A stretch of DNA of 64,000 bases, taken from Vanessa cardui (taxonomy: Eukaryota; Arthropoda; Insecta; Lepidoptera; Nymphalidae). Positions 1 to 11,542 of this stretch are shown here, piece after piece (the first letter of the stretch is position 1; each line of letters starts with the position of its first letter). The stretch is from contig NC_061152.1 in assembly GCF_905220365.1 (NCBI RefSeq), positions 3,709,001 through 3,773,000 of the forward strand, written 5' to 3'. The notes below the pieces were generated by a model that was given only the letters and a program-made list of their open reading frames with translations, was not told the origin of the DNA and did no database searches. Both the position numbers and the translations under genes were made by a program.

Positions 1-112
1 AGTCAGAAGTAACGACGGTACAAACACCCAGACCCAAGACAATATAGAAAACTAATGATCTTTTCCTACATCGACTCGGCCGGGATTCGGAACCTCGGGA
101 GTGATGTATGGG
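1..112 (-). repeat. SINE-A, cut by the window edge
   Basis: Inverse of the tRNA-like SINE: AACGACGGTACAAACACCCA then TCGACTCGGCCGGGATTCGG (B box on the other strand). Confidence 0.75.
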
Positions 113-159
113 GGGATCTAATATACATATAATATATAGATAAAAAGTAAAGTAAAGTA

Positions 160-228
160 AACAGCCTGTAAATTTCCCACTGCTGGGATAAGGCCTCCTC
201 TTTAAGGAGAGGGTTTGGAACATATTTT
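160..228 (-). repeat. SINE-C, 3' part, cut off by an insertion
   Basis: ACAGCCTGTAAATTTCCCAC to GGTTTGGAACATATTTTATC. The copy resumes at about 578, so 229-577 is an insertion ending in GTTTCCCGAAAATAAATAAA, a LINE-type tail. Confidence 0.65.
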
Positions 229-577
229 ATCTATCGCTCGTGTAACATGTATAATAAAAAATTTAGTACTATATATATATTTTCATGTTCCCTTTTAAGT
301 TTTAAAAAGAACATCAATGAATTGCTTAATCAATGAATATTAATTTTGTGTTATGTTATTAATTTTTAATGTTTATTTTTTATGTTTTATTTTTAATTCT
401 TCATATAATGATCCTAGTTTTTATTACTTACTGCTTCTAATTTGTAATAGATATCAGTGGAAACTTGATTGGTTTATGTATTAATTTTTTATGTTTTCAT
501 ATTACTGTTCTATTGTACTGTTTGTTTCCCGAAAATAAATAAATAAAATAAAATAAAAAAATAAAATAAAAATATTC

Positions 578-812
578 TCCACTAGGATGTTCCAATGCGG
601 GTTGGTGGAATGTACATGTGGCAGAATTTCTATGGAATTTGTCACATGCAGGTTTCCTCATGATGTTTTCCTTCACCGCTGAGCACGAGATGAATTATAA
701 ATACAAATTAAGTACATATATATATAGTGGTGCTTCTCTGCGTTTGAACCCGCAATCATCGGTTAAGATGCACGCGTTCTAACCACTGGGCTATCTCAGC
801 TGTATATGTAGA
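578..812 (-). repeat. SINE-C, remaining part
   Basis: CCAATGCGGGTTGGTGGAAT to GGTTAAGATGCACGCGTTCT; antisense tRNA-like head at the right end (AACCACTGGGCTATCTCAGC). Confidence 0.7.
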
Positions 813-1244
813 TTAAAATCTAACAAATACCACTTACTGATTAATCACAAAATCTCAGAAACTATGACGATCACAGATTAAAAAATTAGCTTATAGGGTG
901 TATACTGTGTACAGTACATAAAGATAGGTTCCTTATAGGGTGTAGACGTATTTAACGATACTCGATCCCTAAGGGGGCAAAACGAGGTTTGAAAATTTTT
1001 GTTCTATTAATTTGGCGAATGTAATGCCGCAGCTTTAGATAGTTATTTACAAGTATATATGATAGGATGATATCGCGATTATATTTAAATATTTTTCTTG
1101 TTACTAAATATTTAAAAAAAAAATGGATGTGCGTGTGAATGTTTGGGAATAATTAAATGATAATAAAAAAAAAAATTGTTCTTAATTATCTACTATACAT
1201 ATTATATAATTTGTGTGTCTGTTCGTAATATTAAAATAACCGCT

Positions 1245-2045
1245 TTTTCAACCGACTTCAAAAAGAAGGAGGTTATCAATTCGTCTGTATTTTCATAATT
1301 TTGATTATATCATGTAGTTATAATTATTGTTATATTTGGAGTCGGTGTCAGCCAATAAAACCCTACAGTATATCTATCAAAAAACAATACGAGAATACTT
1401 TAACAAATATGTTTTTTACAAATTACCTTTTACACAATAATATATTGGATCAATGAAGGGGCTCGTATCGCTTCTTTCTTTTGATTGTTGGGGCAAGGGC
1501 ACCGTGGCTGACACCGGCTCCAAATATACCAATAACTATAACTACATGATATAATCGTTAATCGACTTTTAAGTAGTCTAATATTTTTCATTTCATTTAA
1601 CTTAGGAAGACTCTAAAAAATATGTTGAATACGCAATTATTTTTATTACTTTTTCGTGCATATTCATTTGTTTTAAAATAGTGTTTTGTTTGAAGTCGGT
1701 TTTTCTTTTTGTTAAAATTTTATTTATTTTTGTTTGTTACCTCATAACTTTAAACTGATGGGATCGATTTTGATAATTTTTTTTTTTGTTTGAAAGCTGC
1801 TTCCCTTGTGATCCCATTTTATCACCGGCTCCAAATATAACAATAACTATAACTACGCTATATAATCGTAAATCGACTTTTAAGTAGTCTAATATTTTTC
1901 ATTTCCTTTTACTTAGGAGGACTCTAAAAAAATACGTTGAATACGCAATTATTTTTATTACTTTTTAGTGCATGTTTATTTGTTTTAAAATAGTGTTTTG
2001 TTTGAAGTCAGTTTTTCTTTTTGTTAAAATTTTTGTAAGTTTCTA
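1245..2045 (+). repeat. Two tandem copies of an older repeat (GAAGTCGG family)
   Basis: The blocks CTCCAAATATAACAATAACT, TAATCGTAAATCGACTTTTA, TTGAATACGCAATTATTTTT and TTTAAAATAGTGTTTTGTTT occur twice. Further copies lie at 17880-18220, 53095-53365 (antisense) and 56222-56590. Confidence 0.65.
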
Positions 2046-2256
2046 ATGTGATGTCGTAAATAAACAAATTCTGTTGTATATTTAGTATCAGCATTGCATT
2101 CTTGCGAAGCCGATCCGCCTAGTATCCTGTAAAACCGTTTATAAGATAGAAAGAGACAGAGGCAAGAGAAAGAGATGGAAAATTCGCGTGGAGTTAAAAC
2201 GTACTTTCCTCACGTGAGGTTGTCCAGTACACTCTATTTCCAATAAGTGGAATATA

Positions 2257-2452
2257 TAGTCGGGGTAAGAAAAGGTTCGTCACCTTAAGATCTATTTTCG
2301 TGCGCTCAGTGTGAGCGATAATCTGCTTTACCGATCGAGAGTGACATATTGCGTCGCAATGATTTGATGTTTAGTTCCAAAAGGTACTAAGAGTTTAAGA
2401 CTTGATAAAGGATTGAATTTGAAGACTGACGAATGTTTTCTTACTCTGACTG
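2257..2452 (+). mobile_element. Tc1/mariner-type MITE, CAGTCGGGGTAAG family
   Basis: Starts TAGTCGGGGTAAGAAAAGG and ends TTACTCTGACTG, flanked by TA. Internal deletion relative to 24184-24441. Confidence 0.75.
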
Positions 2453-2654
2453 TACATTTAGGTCAAGTAACTGTTATCGATATGAGTACAACTTTGACCC
2501 AAAACATCGTTGAGATATAATTAACGTACACAAGCGTGCTAGCCATTAATGATCAAACATTGAAACTAGTACAATTTGCAATTCGTCATTCATTCATTCG
2601 TTCAATGATTGTTTCTAATTAAGAGTAAATGAATATGGTTTTGGTCTTCGAATT

Positions 2655-2842
2655 AAAAAAATCTAAATCTTTTTTATTCAAGAAGGCCTTTACAAGCACT
2701 TTTGATTCGTCATTTAATAATTTAGTATAGCTACCACCGGTTCGGAAAGTAGATTCAACCGAGAGGAACCGGCAAGAAACTCAGTAGTTACTCTTTTTCT
2801 ACATTTAAAAATACTGTCATGTTACTTGAATACAATTTTATA
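2655..2842 (-). repeat. LINE 3' tail, left half (split by the pogo-like element)
   Basis: AGGCCTTTACAAGCACTTTT, CTACCACCGGTTCGGAAAGT and AACCGGCAAGAAACTCAGTA blocks. The copy resumes at 4569 with TATATATCCTGCCTAGAAGT, so the two parts were one before the DNA transposon landed. Confidence 0.75.
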
Positions 2843-3104
2843 TGGGGTAGACCGAGGCGAATCGGATCACTTTTTCTTTGAAGTTGAGAAAATCATACTA
2901 AATGATTATATAATGTTATTTTTATTATTTAAAATGTCAAAAGTACCAATCGGCTATAAAATAAACATTGGAAAATTTAAATCATAGATATATTCTCTTA
3001 ATTAGGTACTAAAAACAAAAAAAACAAAAATATCCGAATCGCCCCAATTTTCGGGGTGAATCGGATCGTACACATTATTTAATAAAACTTTAAGTTTCTT
3101 AATA

Positions 3105-3527
3105 CTATAGCTTTGGAATCAGTAAAAAATTAATAATGGGATCAATTTTAATTATCGACACATAATTCAGATATATGTGGTCCTTATCTCCCGTCATATC
3201 AGCACAATTTTCGTGACACCATTCTTCGCAGGCATTGCACTGTATCCAATCCTCTGTGGCTGGATTCACGAATATTTCGTAACAGTAAATGCACTGCCAG
3301 TCTCTCTCCTTTGTAGATGAACTCTTAATTTTTATATTTTGTTTTGTTTTATTCTTCATCTTCTTCAAAGTATTTTCTTTGCTGACAAACTTTTCCTGAT
3401 TTTCCTTGGTTTTATTGTCTACCTTAAATTTCTTTTTTGTTTCTCTTTTGAGAAGAGTAGTCTTATTCTGTGGTGATGTCACATGCAAGACCAGTTTTGA
3501 AATTTTTAAAAAATCTTTGAGAAGCAA
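3105..3527 (-). pseudogene. Transposase C-terminal fragment with PHD-like finger
   Basis: 140-residue open frame inside the pogo-like element: basic Lys-rich N-terminal half, then C-x2-C..C-x2-C..H-x2-C spacing of a PHD finger (IYCYEI..IQCNACEEWCHENCADM). Such fingers occur at the C-terminus of some insect Tigger-type transposases (family knowledge). No host gene function is implied. Confidence 0.6.
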
Positions 3528-3832
3528 CTGGAGACTTTAAGGTGATGGAAGAATTTCTTTAATTATTACAGGACAGATAGAAGGCTGGGCTTCGTCAAAT
3601 TGTTGTGAACTTGTGGATGGCACATATTATCAAGGGGTTTTGTATTTGTGGCTTGGACACTTGAGAATTGAGCTTGTCGCTGCACCTGTTGGTAACTCGT
3701 AGATTTAACTTGGGGTACTTGACACTCTCTGTATTCTCTGATAAATTCTTATTTTTGATAGCATTGTTTTATTCTTCGTCTTATTTTGTCCTACATCTAT
3801 ACAGGTGGAAGACTGGGCTTTGTCAGATTGTT

Positions 3833-3873
3833 GTAAACTTTCAGATGACACACAATGTCATCTGAAAGTTTAC
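3833..3873. repeat. Perfect 18-bp hairpin inside the pogo-like element
   Basis: Arms 3833-3850 (GTAAACTTTCAGATGACA) and 3856-3873 are exact inverse complements around a 5-nt loop, CACAA. It lies between two imperfect tandem copies of a transposase segment (about 3580-3690 and 3800-3920). Confidence 0.9.
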
Positions 3874-4568
3874 ATTTGTGGCTTGCACTTGTTGGGAACT
3901 TGGGGACTGAACTGGGGACTCAAAAATGTCTGACTCTTGATTGCCGATGAACTTGTAGTCAGATATTGCATTGGCTTTTAATGGAAATATTCCTGTCTTT
4001 TTGAAGCCTTTTGTGGCAATACCAACAGTATCAGAGGTATCAAAGGTTTCTTTTGATCCTCGAACCATCTACAATAAAAAAAATTGAATCAATAACCTTA
4101 AAAATTTAATAAATCAGTTTAAAAGTGTGATCCAATTCGCCCCTGACGATATGATCCGATTAGCCCCATAATTAAGACTTTTGAAATAAATTTTTTAGTC
4201 GTTAACCTCTAAGATTACATTCAAAAGCAAATTGGTTCTTTAATATAGACACCCTGCTTAACAATATAAACCAATGTGGTTGAGTTTTAACACAAATCCT
4301 TAATATGACACAAATAAATCGTAAGTGCGTACCTTAGATGAGGGCCAAAATTGCGACACACACAAACGACCAAGTCGATAACGAGTGGATTCGTCATTGA
4401 TTCACAAGCGAGATCGAAATAATACTTATGCCGGGAGGTGCAGGGTGAGAGGAGGGACGCAAAACACCGGTTGAGTGTTTTCTATGTGAATGCGATATTT
4501 GAATTATCAAAAAAATTCTTAATTTGATCCGATTCGCCCTGTGATCCGATTCGCCTCGGTCTACCCTG

Positions 4569-4730
4569 TATGTTATATATCCTGCCTAGAAGTCAACAAG
4601 TACTAATTCCACGCTTTTTTATCATCTGCAAAATCTTGTATCGAATAATATGCCTTCTTTACCAATGTATTTTTTACGAACGATTTGAATTTACGAAACG
4701 GCAAAGTTAAAAATGTCTGCGGATACCTTT
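4569..4730 (-). repeat. LINE 3' tail, right half
   Basis: Continues the 2655-2842 copy: TCCACGCTTTTTTATCATCT, CAAAATCTTGTATCGAATAA and AACGGCAAAGTTAAAAATGT, the inverse of an ORF2 end. Confidence 0.7.
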
Positions 4731-4739
4731 CCCCGAAAA

Positions 4740-5600
4740 GGATTTATTGACTTTGCGGAGTCGGAAACTTGGCGTTATAAGCTTATCCTTACTTCTTTCG
4801 CACATACAATGATTATCACTGATTTTATCAAAGTGATCAATGTTTCTGTGAATATACATAATATTGTTGCAAATATATTGAACAATTTACCTTCTTTACC
4901 AAAGAAGAAGAAAGAATTTCTTTATGAAATTAATCGAATTATTTAGATTTTCTACTTGGATCTGATGCAGAAATTAATCAGGTGTTGTTATTGGATTATC
5001 TTGACTTCATCCTTGATCCAGTCCAGTCGAAAGGCTCAGACTATTCCTGGCAGTGAAAATTATATTGGGTCAGAATTGCCAAGAGAAAGCTGCCAAATTT
5101 TTGACCAAGTTTCGGGAAACTCGTATAGAACAACTGGACCAAAATTCTGAATAACAATTTGACCATCTCACCGTTTAATTGAATATTTCTTATCAGATAA
5201 TAAGTTCTTATCAGTTCGTATTGAATGAGAGATACATTGAGTTCAAGCTATTGTGAACTTACTAATTAAATTGCTGTTCCAATTTCAAATTCTGTACAAT
5301 CAAAATGTATCTTCCAATCACAGTAGGAGTAAATAAATTTGACCTTGATTTTACGCGATATGATTGGTCGAAATTTTGAATAATCTATTGTACTCAACGA
5401 GGATTCGTTAAAAATTAAAATATATATAAGTTGTTAAGTGGAGAAGTGTTCAATTATATTATAGCTAAGCCATTTTCTAAATTGTATGGAATATTTTTTT
5501 TTCTTCTAGATTAGTAGAAATCTAATCTTCTATGCTAGATTCTACCAGCATGAAATTAACTTAGTTATTCTCACCATTTCAATATATTATATCAGTACAA
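4740..5600. other. AT-rich upstream stretch, no supported gene
   Basis: Short open frames (for example 4713-4946) without recognisable domains or codon signal. It lies between a LINE tail and decayed SINE pieces. I see no promoter or RNA gene here. Confidence 0.4.
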
Positions 5601-5819
5601 TTAAATTTATATATATCCTGCTTGGATAACAACAAATACTAAATCCCACGCTTTTTTGTCATTGGTATAATCTCGTATTGAGTAATATGACTTTTTTTAT
5701 CAATGTCATTTTTCATATGTTATATAAAACACGCAGATATATCAAATAATATATGTCAAATGTATTCTGATATTATGAAGATCTTAATAACAAATTTGTT
5801 AAGTAATTAGGGCATTGGG

Positions 5820-6055
5820 TTAAGTGGTCCAAAATGTCCGTAAACATTGGCGCTGGATGAAATATAGACCATTCCTTACATGGTCAATGCGCCACCAACC
5901 TTGAGAACTAAGATGTCACCTTGTGCCTGTAGTTGCACTGACTAATTTTCAAACTGGCACACAATATAACTGGCAGAACTAAGTATTGCAGTTTGGTGGT
6001 AGAATATCTGATGAGTTGACGGTACCTCTTCAGACAGGCTTGCCAGCCATCAAGA
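5820..6055 (-). repeat. SINE-B, antisense, decayed
   Basis: CAATGCGCCACCAACCTTGA, GTAGTTGCACTGACTAATTT and GGTGGTAGAATATCTGATGA blocks. Upstream region. Confidence 0.65.
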
Positions 6056-6170
6056 AAACGAATGATCAATAACAACAACAACTGTCGCCTGTAAATTTCC
6101 CTCTCTTGGGCTAAGACCTCCTTTCAAGAGAAGGTTTGGAACGAATTCCTCCACCACGCTGTTTCAATGC

Positions 6171-6325
6171 AGGTTTGAAGGTTGAGTGAGCCAGTGTAAC
6201 TACGGGCACAAGAGACATAGCATCTTAGTTCCTAAGGTTGGTGGCGCATTGACGATGTAAGGAATAGTTAATATTTCTTACAGTGTCATTGTCTATATAT
6301 AGTGATATATAGTGATGGTGACGAC
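6171..6325 (+). repeat. SINE-B, left part, split by the hAT-type element
   Basis: GGTTTGAAGGTTGAGTGAGC to GTGATGGTGACGAC; resumes at 9379 with TTACCATTAGGTGGCCCATA. It is fused on its left to a SINE-C scrap (6072-6170). Confidence 0.75.
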
Positions 6326-6474
6326 CAGGGCCGTAGCCAGGATTTCATTTCGGGGGGGGTTCGTGCTCCGGGAAAAAAAAGCAATAGGTTTTTTTTTATA
6401 AAAGCACAAGGAGGTATTTTAAAATTAGATATAATTTATACACATTTATTTAAAAAAAACAACTGATGGCTTAT

Positions 6475-7985
6475 TTTATGTTATAGGGGCAAACGAGCGT
6501 GAGGCTCACCTGATGGAAAGTGATTACCATCGCCCATGGACATCTGTGGGGCTTGCAGGTGCGTTACCGGCCTTTAAGGAAGGAGTACGCCCTTTTTTTA
6601 CGGTTCCGAAGTCGTATCGGTTCGGAAAAAACGTCGGCGAATGCCGGTGCAACTGAGTGGTTGTGCAAGGTAGAAAATGTCTTAAAAATCATGATGTTGT
6701 GGTTTTTTGAACATTAAGGTGGTGCTGGTGAAACTTAGAATTTTGACGAGTTGTCCGAAGGTGAAATTCCGCAGCCGGGATTAATCAAAAAATGCGTCCG
6801 AATATTTTCCGTTAAATATTCGAAAGTAGAAGATGCAGAGTGATCTAATATCTCTACGCAAAGCTAAGGGATCAAGCAGGTCGAAAAGGGCTTGATCGTC
6901 GATAATTCGAGCCGCTCTGCGTTGGATACGGACAGATGGAAGAAGCTGGTATTGGGGAGCACCCGCCCAGAGTTGTGACCAATATTCGATGTGGGGTTCA
7001 ATTTGCGCCTTGTATAGTTTTAGGCGATGGGCCGGCGTGAAATACTGTCATGGCTCGCTGAGCACACCGAGCTTTTTTGATGCCAATTTGGCTTTGCGTT
7101 CCAATTGACCGCAGAACTGAACGAGGCTCGAAATATCCACGTCAAGTATTCCAATACTGGCTGTGGTGGCTATTAGAATCTTCTGAAATCGTGGAGATAC
7201 GAGAAATGGTAATTTTTTAGCAGCTAACGCGCAAACTTGCCTCTTTTTGGGGTTGAAGTGGACTAATTTTAGCCAGGGGGTCCGAAACTACTAAGTGAGC
7301 CTAAGGGACTACTAAGGGAAAGTACTTCTCCGCCATCAGATATTTTAATAGCAAAATAGCAATCATATATGGCCTAAGTTTAGCCGGCCCCAGTTAGAGA
7401 CTTTGTTTAATGAAGACTCGATTTCAGACGTTTTCCCGAGAAATAATAGCCCGGCCGGTGTATGAGGTGTCTACTGTACTGTCATCTGCAAAGCAGTGAA
7501 TGTTACAGATTTGCAACAAATCACTGACATGCAGAAGAAACAGAAAGGGTGTTAGAACGCAGCCTTGTGGAACACCAGCATTGACGAATTTTAAATCAGA
7601 GCATGCACCATATAACGACTTTAATGTTCCGATCTGCCAAAAAGCTGGTGATCCAATTGCATAATTCCCCGGTAAGCCCGTAGGAAAGGAGCTTCGAAAG
7701 AAGTGATTTGTGCCATACGCTATCGAAGGCCTTCGCTATGTCCAGACTGGCTGCCAATGCTTCCCACTTGCTCTCAACTGCTTCCGCCCATCTATGACTA
7801 AGATCACTGGCTGAACGACCCCGATGGAAACGAAACAAGGAGGTGATGGCTATTGGCCTATAATTGGACGGGTCTGGGCGGTTGCTCTTTTTAGGGATAG
7901 GATGCACCAAAGTAGTCTTCCAGGAGTACGGCTGCTTTCGTATTCGGCGACTATTCGGTAAAAAGCGCCGAGTATCTGTTTTTAA
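6475..7985 (-). mobile_element. 5'-truncated non-LTR retrotransposon (jockey/CR1-like) inside the hAT element
   Basis: The minus strand encodes reverse-transcriptase motifs: SNRPDPSNYRPIAITSLF, then SLDIAKAFDSVWH, then about 7490-7560 NAGVPQGCVLTP and a FADDS catalytic motif. The C-terminal domain and 3' tail run to 6475. Several frame breaks are present. The 3' end matches the fragment at 39105-39225. Confidence 0.8.
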
Positions 7986-8315
7986 TAATACAGTATGAAT
8001 ATACTCAATAAAATATACGGGGTTATTGGTAATTTCACGTATATCCGTTAGGAGGTGATAGGGATGACTATTTAGACTATTCAGGAGGATTTCATATGAG
8101 AATATTTTTGTACAATTTTTCACTCCAATGAACAAGTCATTATGATAGTTAGTAATCCCATCTTGATCAAGTGTAGCTTCTAATGGTTCAGAGTTATTTT
8201 CCAAATAAGACGCGACTCCTGAATACGCGTTAAGCTTAAATTTATAAAAAATAAATTTCCTTTCAGGGACTTCTTCGTGAGAATAGTAAGGATAGAATTC
8301 TGCATAAATATACAC
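7596..8315 (-). pseudogene. Chimeric open frame: unknown segment fused to reverse transcriptase
   Basis: 239 codons. The first about 110 residues (MYIYAEFYPYYSHEEVPERK onwards) belong to hAT-element interior DNA and match no family I know. The rest is LINE RT (KKSNRPDPSNYRPIAITSLF..DIAKAFDSVWHKSLLSKLLS). The join is at the 5' truncation point of the LINE, so the fusion is probably accidental, though it is open across the junction. Confidence 0.6.
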
Positions 8316-9511
8316 TGTAAAACATGCTGTGTGTGCTGTGCTCTTTTATAGAGAGTTTCTCGGATTCGATTATTAATACTTTATTTAAGCTATATTACAA
8401 AATGTCTTATTTATAACTTAGCTATTGAACTGTTTCTGTTCCTAAATTTTATTTTAAATTTGTATTTTGTTTTTAGATTTTTTTCATTGGTTGTTATTTT
8501 TAGATAATTTTGAGGAAATTTTAAAGAGCGACCTAGTAGTAGATTACGAATTCGTTCATGTTCGACTACGAATTTCCACCAGCGTCCTTTCTGATCATTT
8601 TATTTCGATTGATTTGAAATAATTTCCTTCTTTTTATAAATTTTTGGAAAGGTAAGAAAACGGTTATGTTTTTAAAATAATCTGCAGACCAAGATTTATT
8701 ATAATGATTTTTTTAGTTTTTAAGGCTTTTTTGAGGAAAAAGAATCAAAGAAATATTGAAATAATTTCGTTTTCCGTCTTGCATTTTAAAATTTGGACCA
8801 ATAATTATTGTTTAAATAGTGACAAATATCCATTAATCGTTTTTGTAAAACAAAAGAAAAAAAATAGATTTTAATTGACACTTTTTTAAATAAATTGAAA
8901 AAAGCTAAAAAACACGATAACTCAAAAATGGTTCACTTTTGGATTATGCATATGGGGGTTAAAATTATTTCAAATAGTCACCCCTATCACCTCCTAACGG
9001 ATATACGTCGAATCACCAAAACCCTATACATAGAATGTATCAGAAATTTTACAATCTGTCTTACACTTTTCAAAATGTAATCGCACTCTGTAAAACGTTT
9101 ATCTTCTTTAGTATCTAAAATTACTAACGTGACATTATGACATCAAAAATTAGTATCTTAGTAAAATGTTAATAAGGGTATATGATTATTATTGCCTCTA
9201 GTCTTTGCGTAAAATGATTCATTTTGTTTAGATTTATTGTTGTATCTAGACAAAACGACTTAATTTTCTGAAGAAATCAATGAATATTTTTTTGATATTA
9301 CGATAGCGGTTAGCGAAAAAATTTCGGGGGTGGTTTGAACCCCCAAAACCCCCGCCTGCCTACGGCCATGGTGACGACTTACCATTAGGTGGCCCATATG
9401 CTCGTCCATCAAACTATATCATAAAAAAAATATGCACAACCCAAATCGTTCACACGCAAATTTGTTACAATTAAATTTAGACCTTTTTTTTAATTAGCAT
9501 TGTGACCTCCG

Positions 9512-9728
9512 TGGTCGAGTGGTGTGTACACCGGTTTTCATGGGTACGCCACTCCGAGGTCCCGGGTTCGATTCCCAGCCGATTCAATGTAGATTATCAT
9601 TAGTTGTCTCGGGTCTGAGTGTTTGTGGTACCGTTACTTCTGATTTTGCCATAACTCAAGTGCTTTAGCTACTTACATTGGGATTAGAGTAATGTATGTG
9701 GTGTTTTCACATATTAATAAATTGTATC
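9512..9728 (+). repeat. SINE-A (tRNA-like head), full copy
   Basis: GACCTCCGTGGTCGAGTGGT (A box) and CCCGGGTTCGATTCCCAGCC (B box) form a tRNA-like pol III promoter. Body has GTTTGTGGTACCGTTACTTC; tail ends in AATAAATTG. It is not a tRNA gene: no proper acceptor stem. Confidence 0.8.
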
Positions 9729-10728
9729 CATGCGAGAAGCCAGGCGTGTAGCTAGTTTATAAGATATAACAACCTCGTTATATTAAGTTGGACCCTCAGT
9801 AAGTCCGGCAGTCTCTTTCGAATTTGTCGGATTATAGAGGACTGCCCTAAACTCTCTAGAGTCTGAATTTTTTACAAAAAATTCTATATGTCATACTCTG
9901 AAGTATTAAGAAGTGATAGCTGTCACATGTAGTCAAATTCAAAGTAAGCAATCAGAGTCGAAACAAAAACGCGTTGGGTACAATATTGGTGACGCAGAGG
10001 TTGTAACCCGTTCAATTATGCCTTATCTTCGTAAGCGTAGATTGTAAAAATATTCAATAATAATAGAAAAATCCCGCAGAGTCTCTTTTGTCGGTTCTTC
10101 TCAGATCCGTGGTGTTAAATTCCGAACCGGTGCTAGACTTTTACTATCAATAAGCAAGTGTAATCACTTCTGTATTAAATATATGTATGTATTTATATAT
10201 TTATATATTGTTATTATGTGTATATTGTATGTACATTCACATTGTAGTTTTTTTTTTATTTTTTTTATAATATATTATCATAATTATATTGTCACAGCCC
10301 GTCACGACCACACAGGGTACCATTGAAAATCAGCGTTGGGTTCTTGGAACCCAACTTGGAAGCTGAATGGTACACCTTTTAGGACACGTTAAGCATCATT
10401 GTGTTGTTTTGTATTGTTGTTGTTTTTTTTTTTTTGTATATTAAGTTAGCAAGTAGTTATAGTTAGTTAATATGTTTATATCTTTCTGTTGTTTATTCTT
10501 CCTTTTGTTTTAAATTCTTATACTTCATATTCTTTTATTTGTACTGTGTCCTAATAAACATTTCTTTCTTTCTTTCTTTCTTATTGAATAAAAATTATTG
10601 AATGTTTTTTTTGGCTATTATCTGTGTCAAGAGGGCACATCATTTCGCCAGTTTCCCATGCCATGGCGACAAGGCTTTTGATTGTTAACGAATGCTAATG
10701 TCTTAAACGTAATATTGTGTCCTTTAAT

Positions 10729-11046
10729 TATAGTACGACACAACTTAGATGTATGATCACATCCGAATTGACTACGCTATTCCAAACTATCATTATTTAT
10801 TTCTTATGTGAATATGATCTTTACACAAACGTAATAACTTGTAATATCGTGTGACCTAATATATTCGTCAATCTGACGCGTCGCTTTACACGCACTCGCT
10901 GTCTCGGGTCGAACTGACGCGGGAATCTATAGCGACGAATAGCGTCGAGTGGCGCGATAGGGAGCTGTTTCTATCGGTTGTGTGAATCGGCAGTGTTGAT
11001 TTTTATTGAATTTGCCGATGCTACATCCAAGTCGTGTCGTACTATA
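10729..11046 (-). mobile_element. Tc1/mariner-type MITE, TAGTACGACAC family
   Basis: Inverted ends TATAGTACGACACAACTTAG on both sides with TA at the tips. Interior has GACGCGTCGCTTTACACGCA and CTCGGGTCGAACTGACGCGG. Confidence 0.85.
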
Positions 11047-11260
11047 AAAGTTAATCTAAAGATATTTAATACAGTTGAAAATTATCAAAACTGTCACCGT
11101 GAACAGTCTGATAAGAGATAAGGTTGTCTGACGACAGTCAGTGTTGATTGATAGGATATTTTTGGCCAAAAGCGTTGGATATGAATACACATAGTTAGCT
11201 TGATCGAAGATTACATTGGTGAAACTATCTATATTCTGTATTAGCTGTATTGTCTGACTG

Positions 11261-11542
11261 TTTCTTGGTGGCAGGGCTTTGTGCAAGCCCGCCTGGGTAG
11301 GTAACACCCACTCATCAGATATTCTACCGCTAAACAACAGTACGCAGTATTGTTGCGTTCCGGTTTGAAGGGTGAGACAGTGTGACTACAGGCACAAGGG
11401 ACATAACCTTAGTTCCTAAGGTTAGTGGCGCATTGGCGATGTAAGGAATAGTTAATATTTCTTACAGCGTCATTGTCTATGGGTGATGGTGACCACTTAC
11501 CATCATGGTGGCCCATATGCTCGTCCGCCAACCAATACCATA
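11261..11542 (+). repeat. SINE-B, full copy
   Basis: GGCAGGGCTTTGTGCAAGCC, GGTTTGAAGGGTGAGACAGT, GGCGCATTGGCGATGTAAGG and GGCCCATATGCTCGTCCGCC. Resembles the Metulj-type SINE of butterflies (from memory). Confidence 0.75.

Larger units (their letters stand above)
2843..4568 (-). mobile_element. pogo/Tigger-like DNA transposon, internally decayed
   Basis: Terminal inverted repeats GGGTAGACCGAGGCGAATCG at both ends, flanked by TA. Minus-strand remnants: 3841-4068 reads TSDTVGIATKGFKKTGIFPL, typical of the end of a pogo/Tigger DDE transposase. 3105-3527 carries a Lys-rich segment and a PHD-like zinc finger, DWQCIYCYEIFVN..DWIQCNACEEWCHENC. The catalytic core is missing, so the copy is dead. It is inserted in a LINE 3' fragment that continues on both sides. 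Confidence 0.75.
6326..9370. mobile_element. hAT-type element, 3.0 kb, with 8-bp target duplication
   Basis: Ends CAGGGCCGTAGCCAGGATTT and, inverted, CATGGCCGTAGGCAGG. Flanked by perfect 8-bp duplications GTGACGAC (6318-6325 and 9371-9378). It splits a SINE-B copy whose text resumes at 9379. The interior holds a minus-strand LINE fragment (6475-7985) and two inverted copies of a CACCTCCTAACGGATATACG block (about 8015-8085 and 8960-9035). A partial relative lies at 42530-42800. No hAT transposase was seen. Confidence 0.75.

Noticed and set aside
9512..9600. tRNA gene at the head of SINE-A
   Set aside because: A and B boxes are present, but no matching acceptor stem. The same sequence recurs many times with a SINE body.
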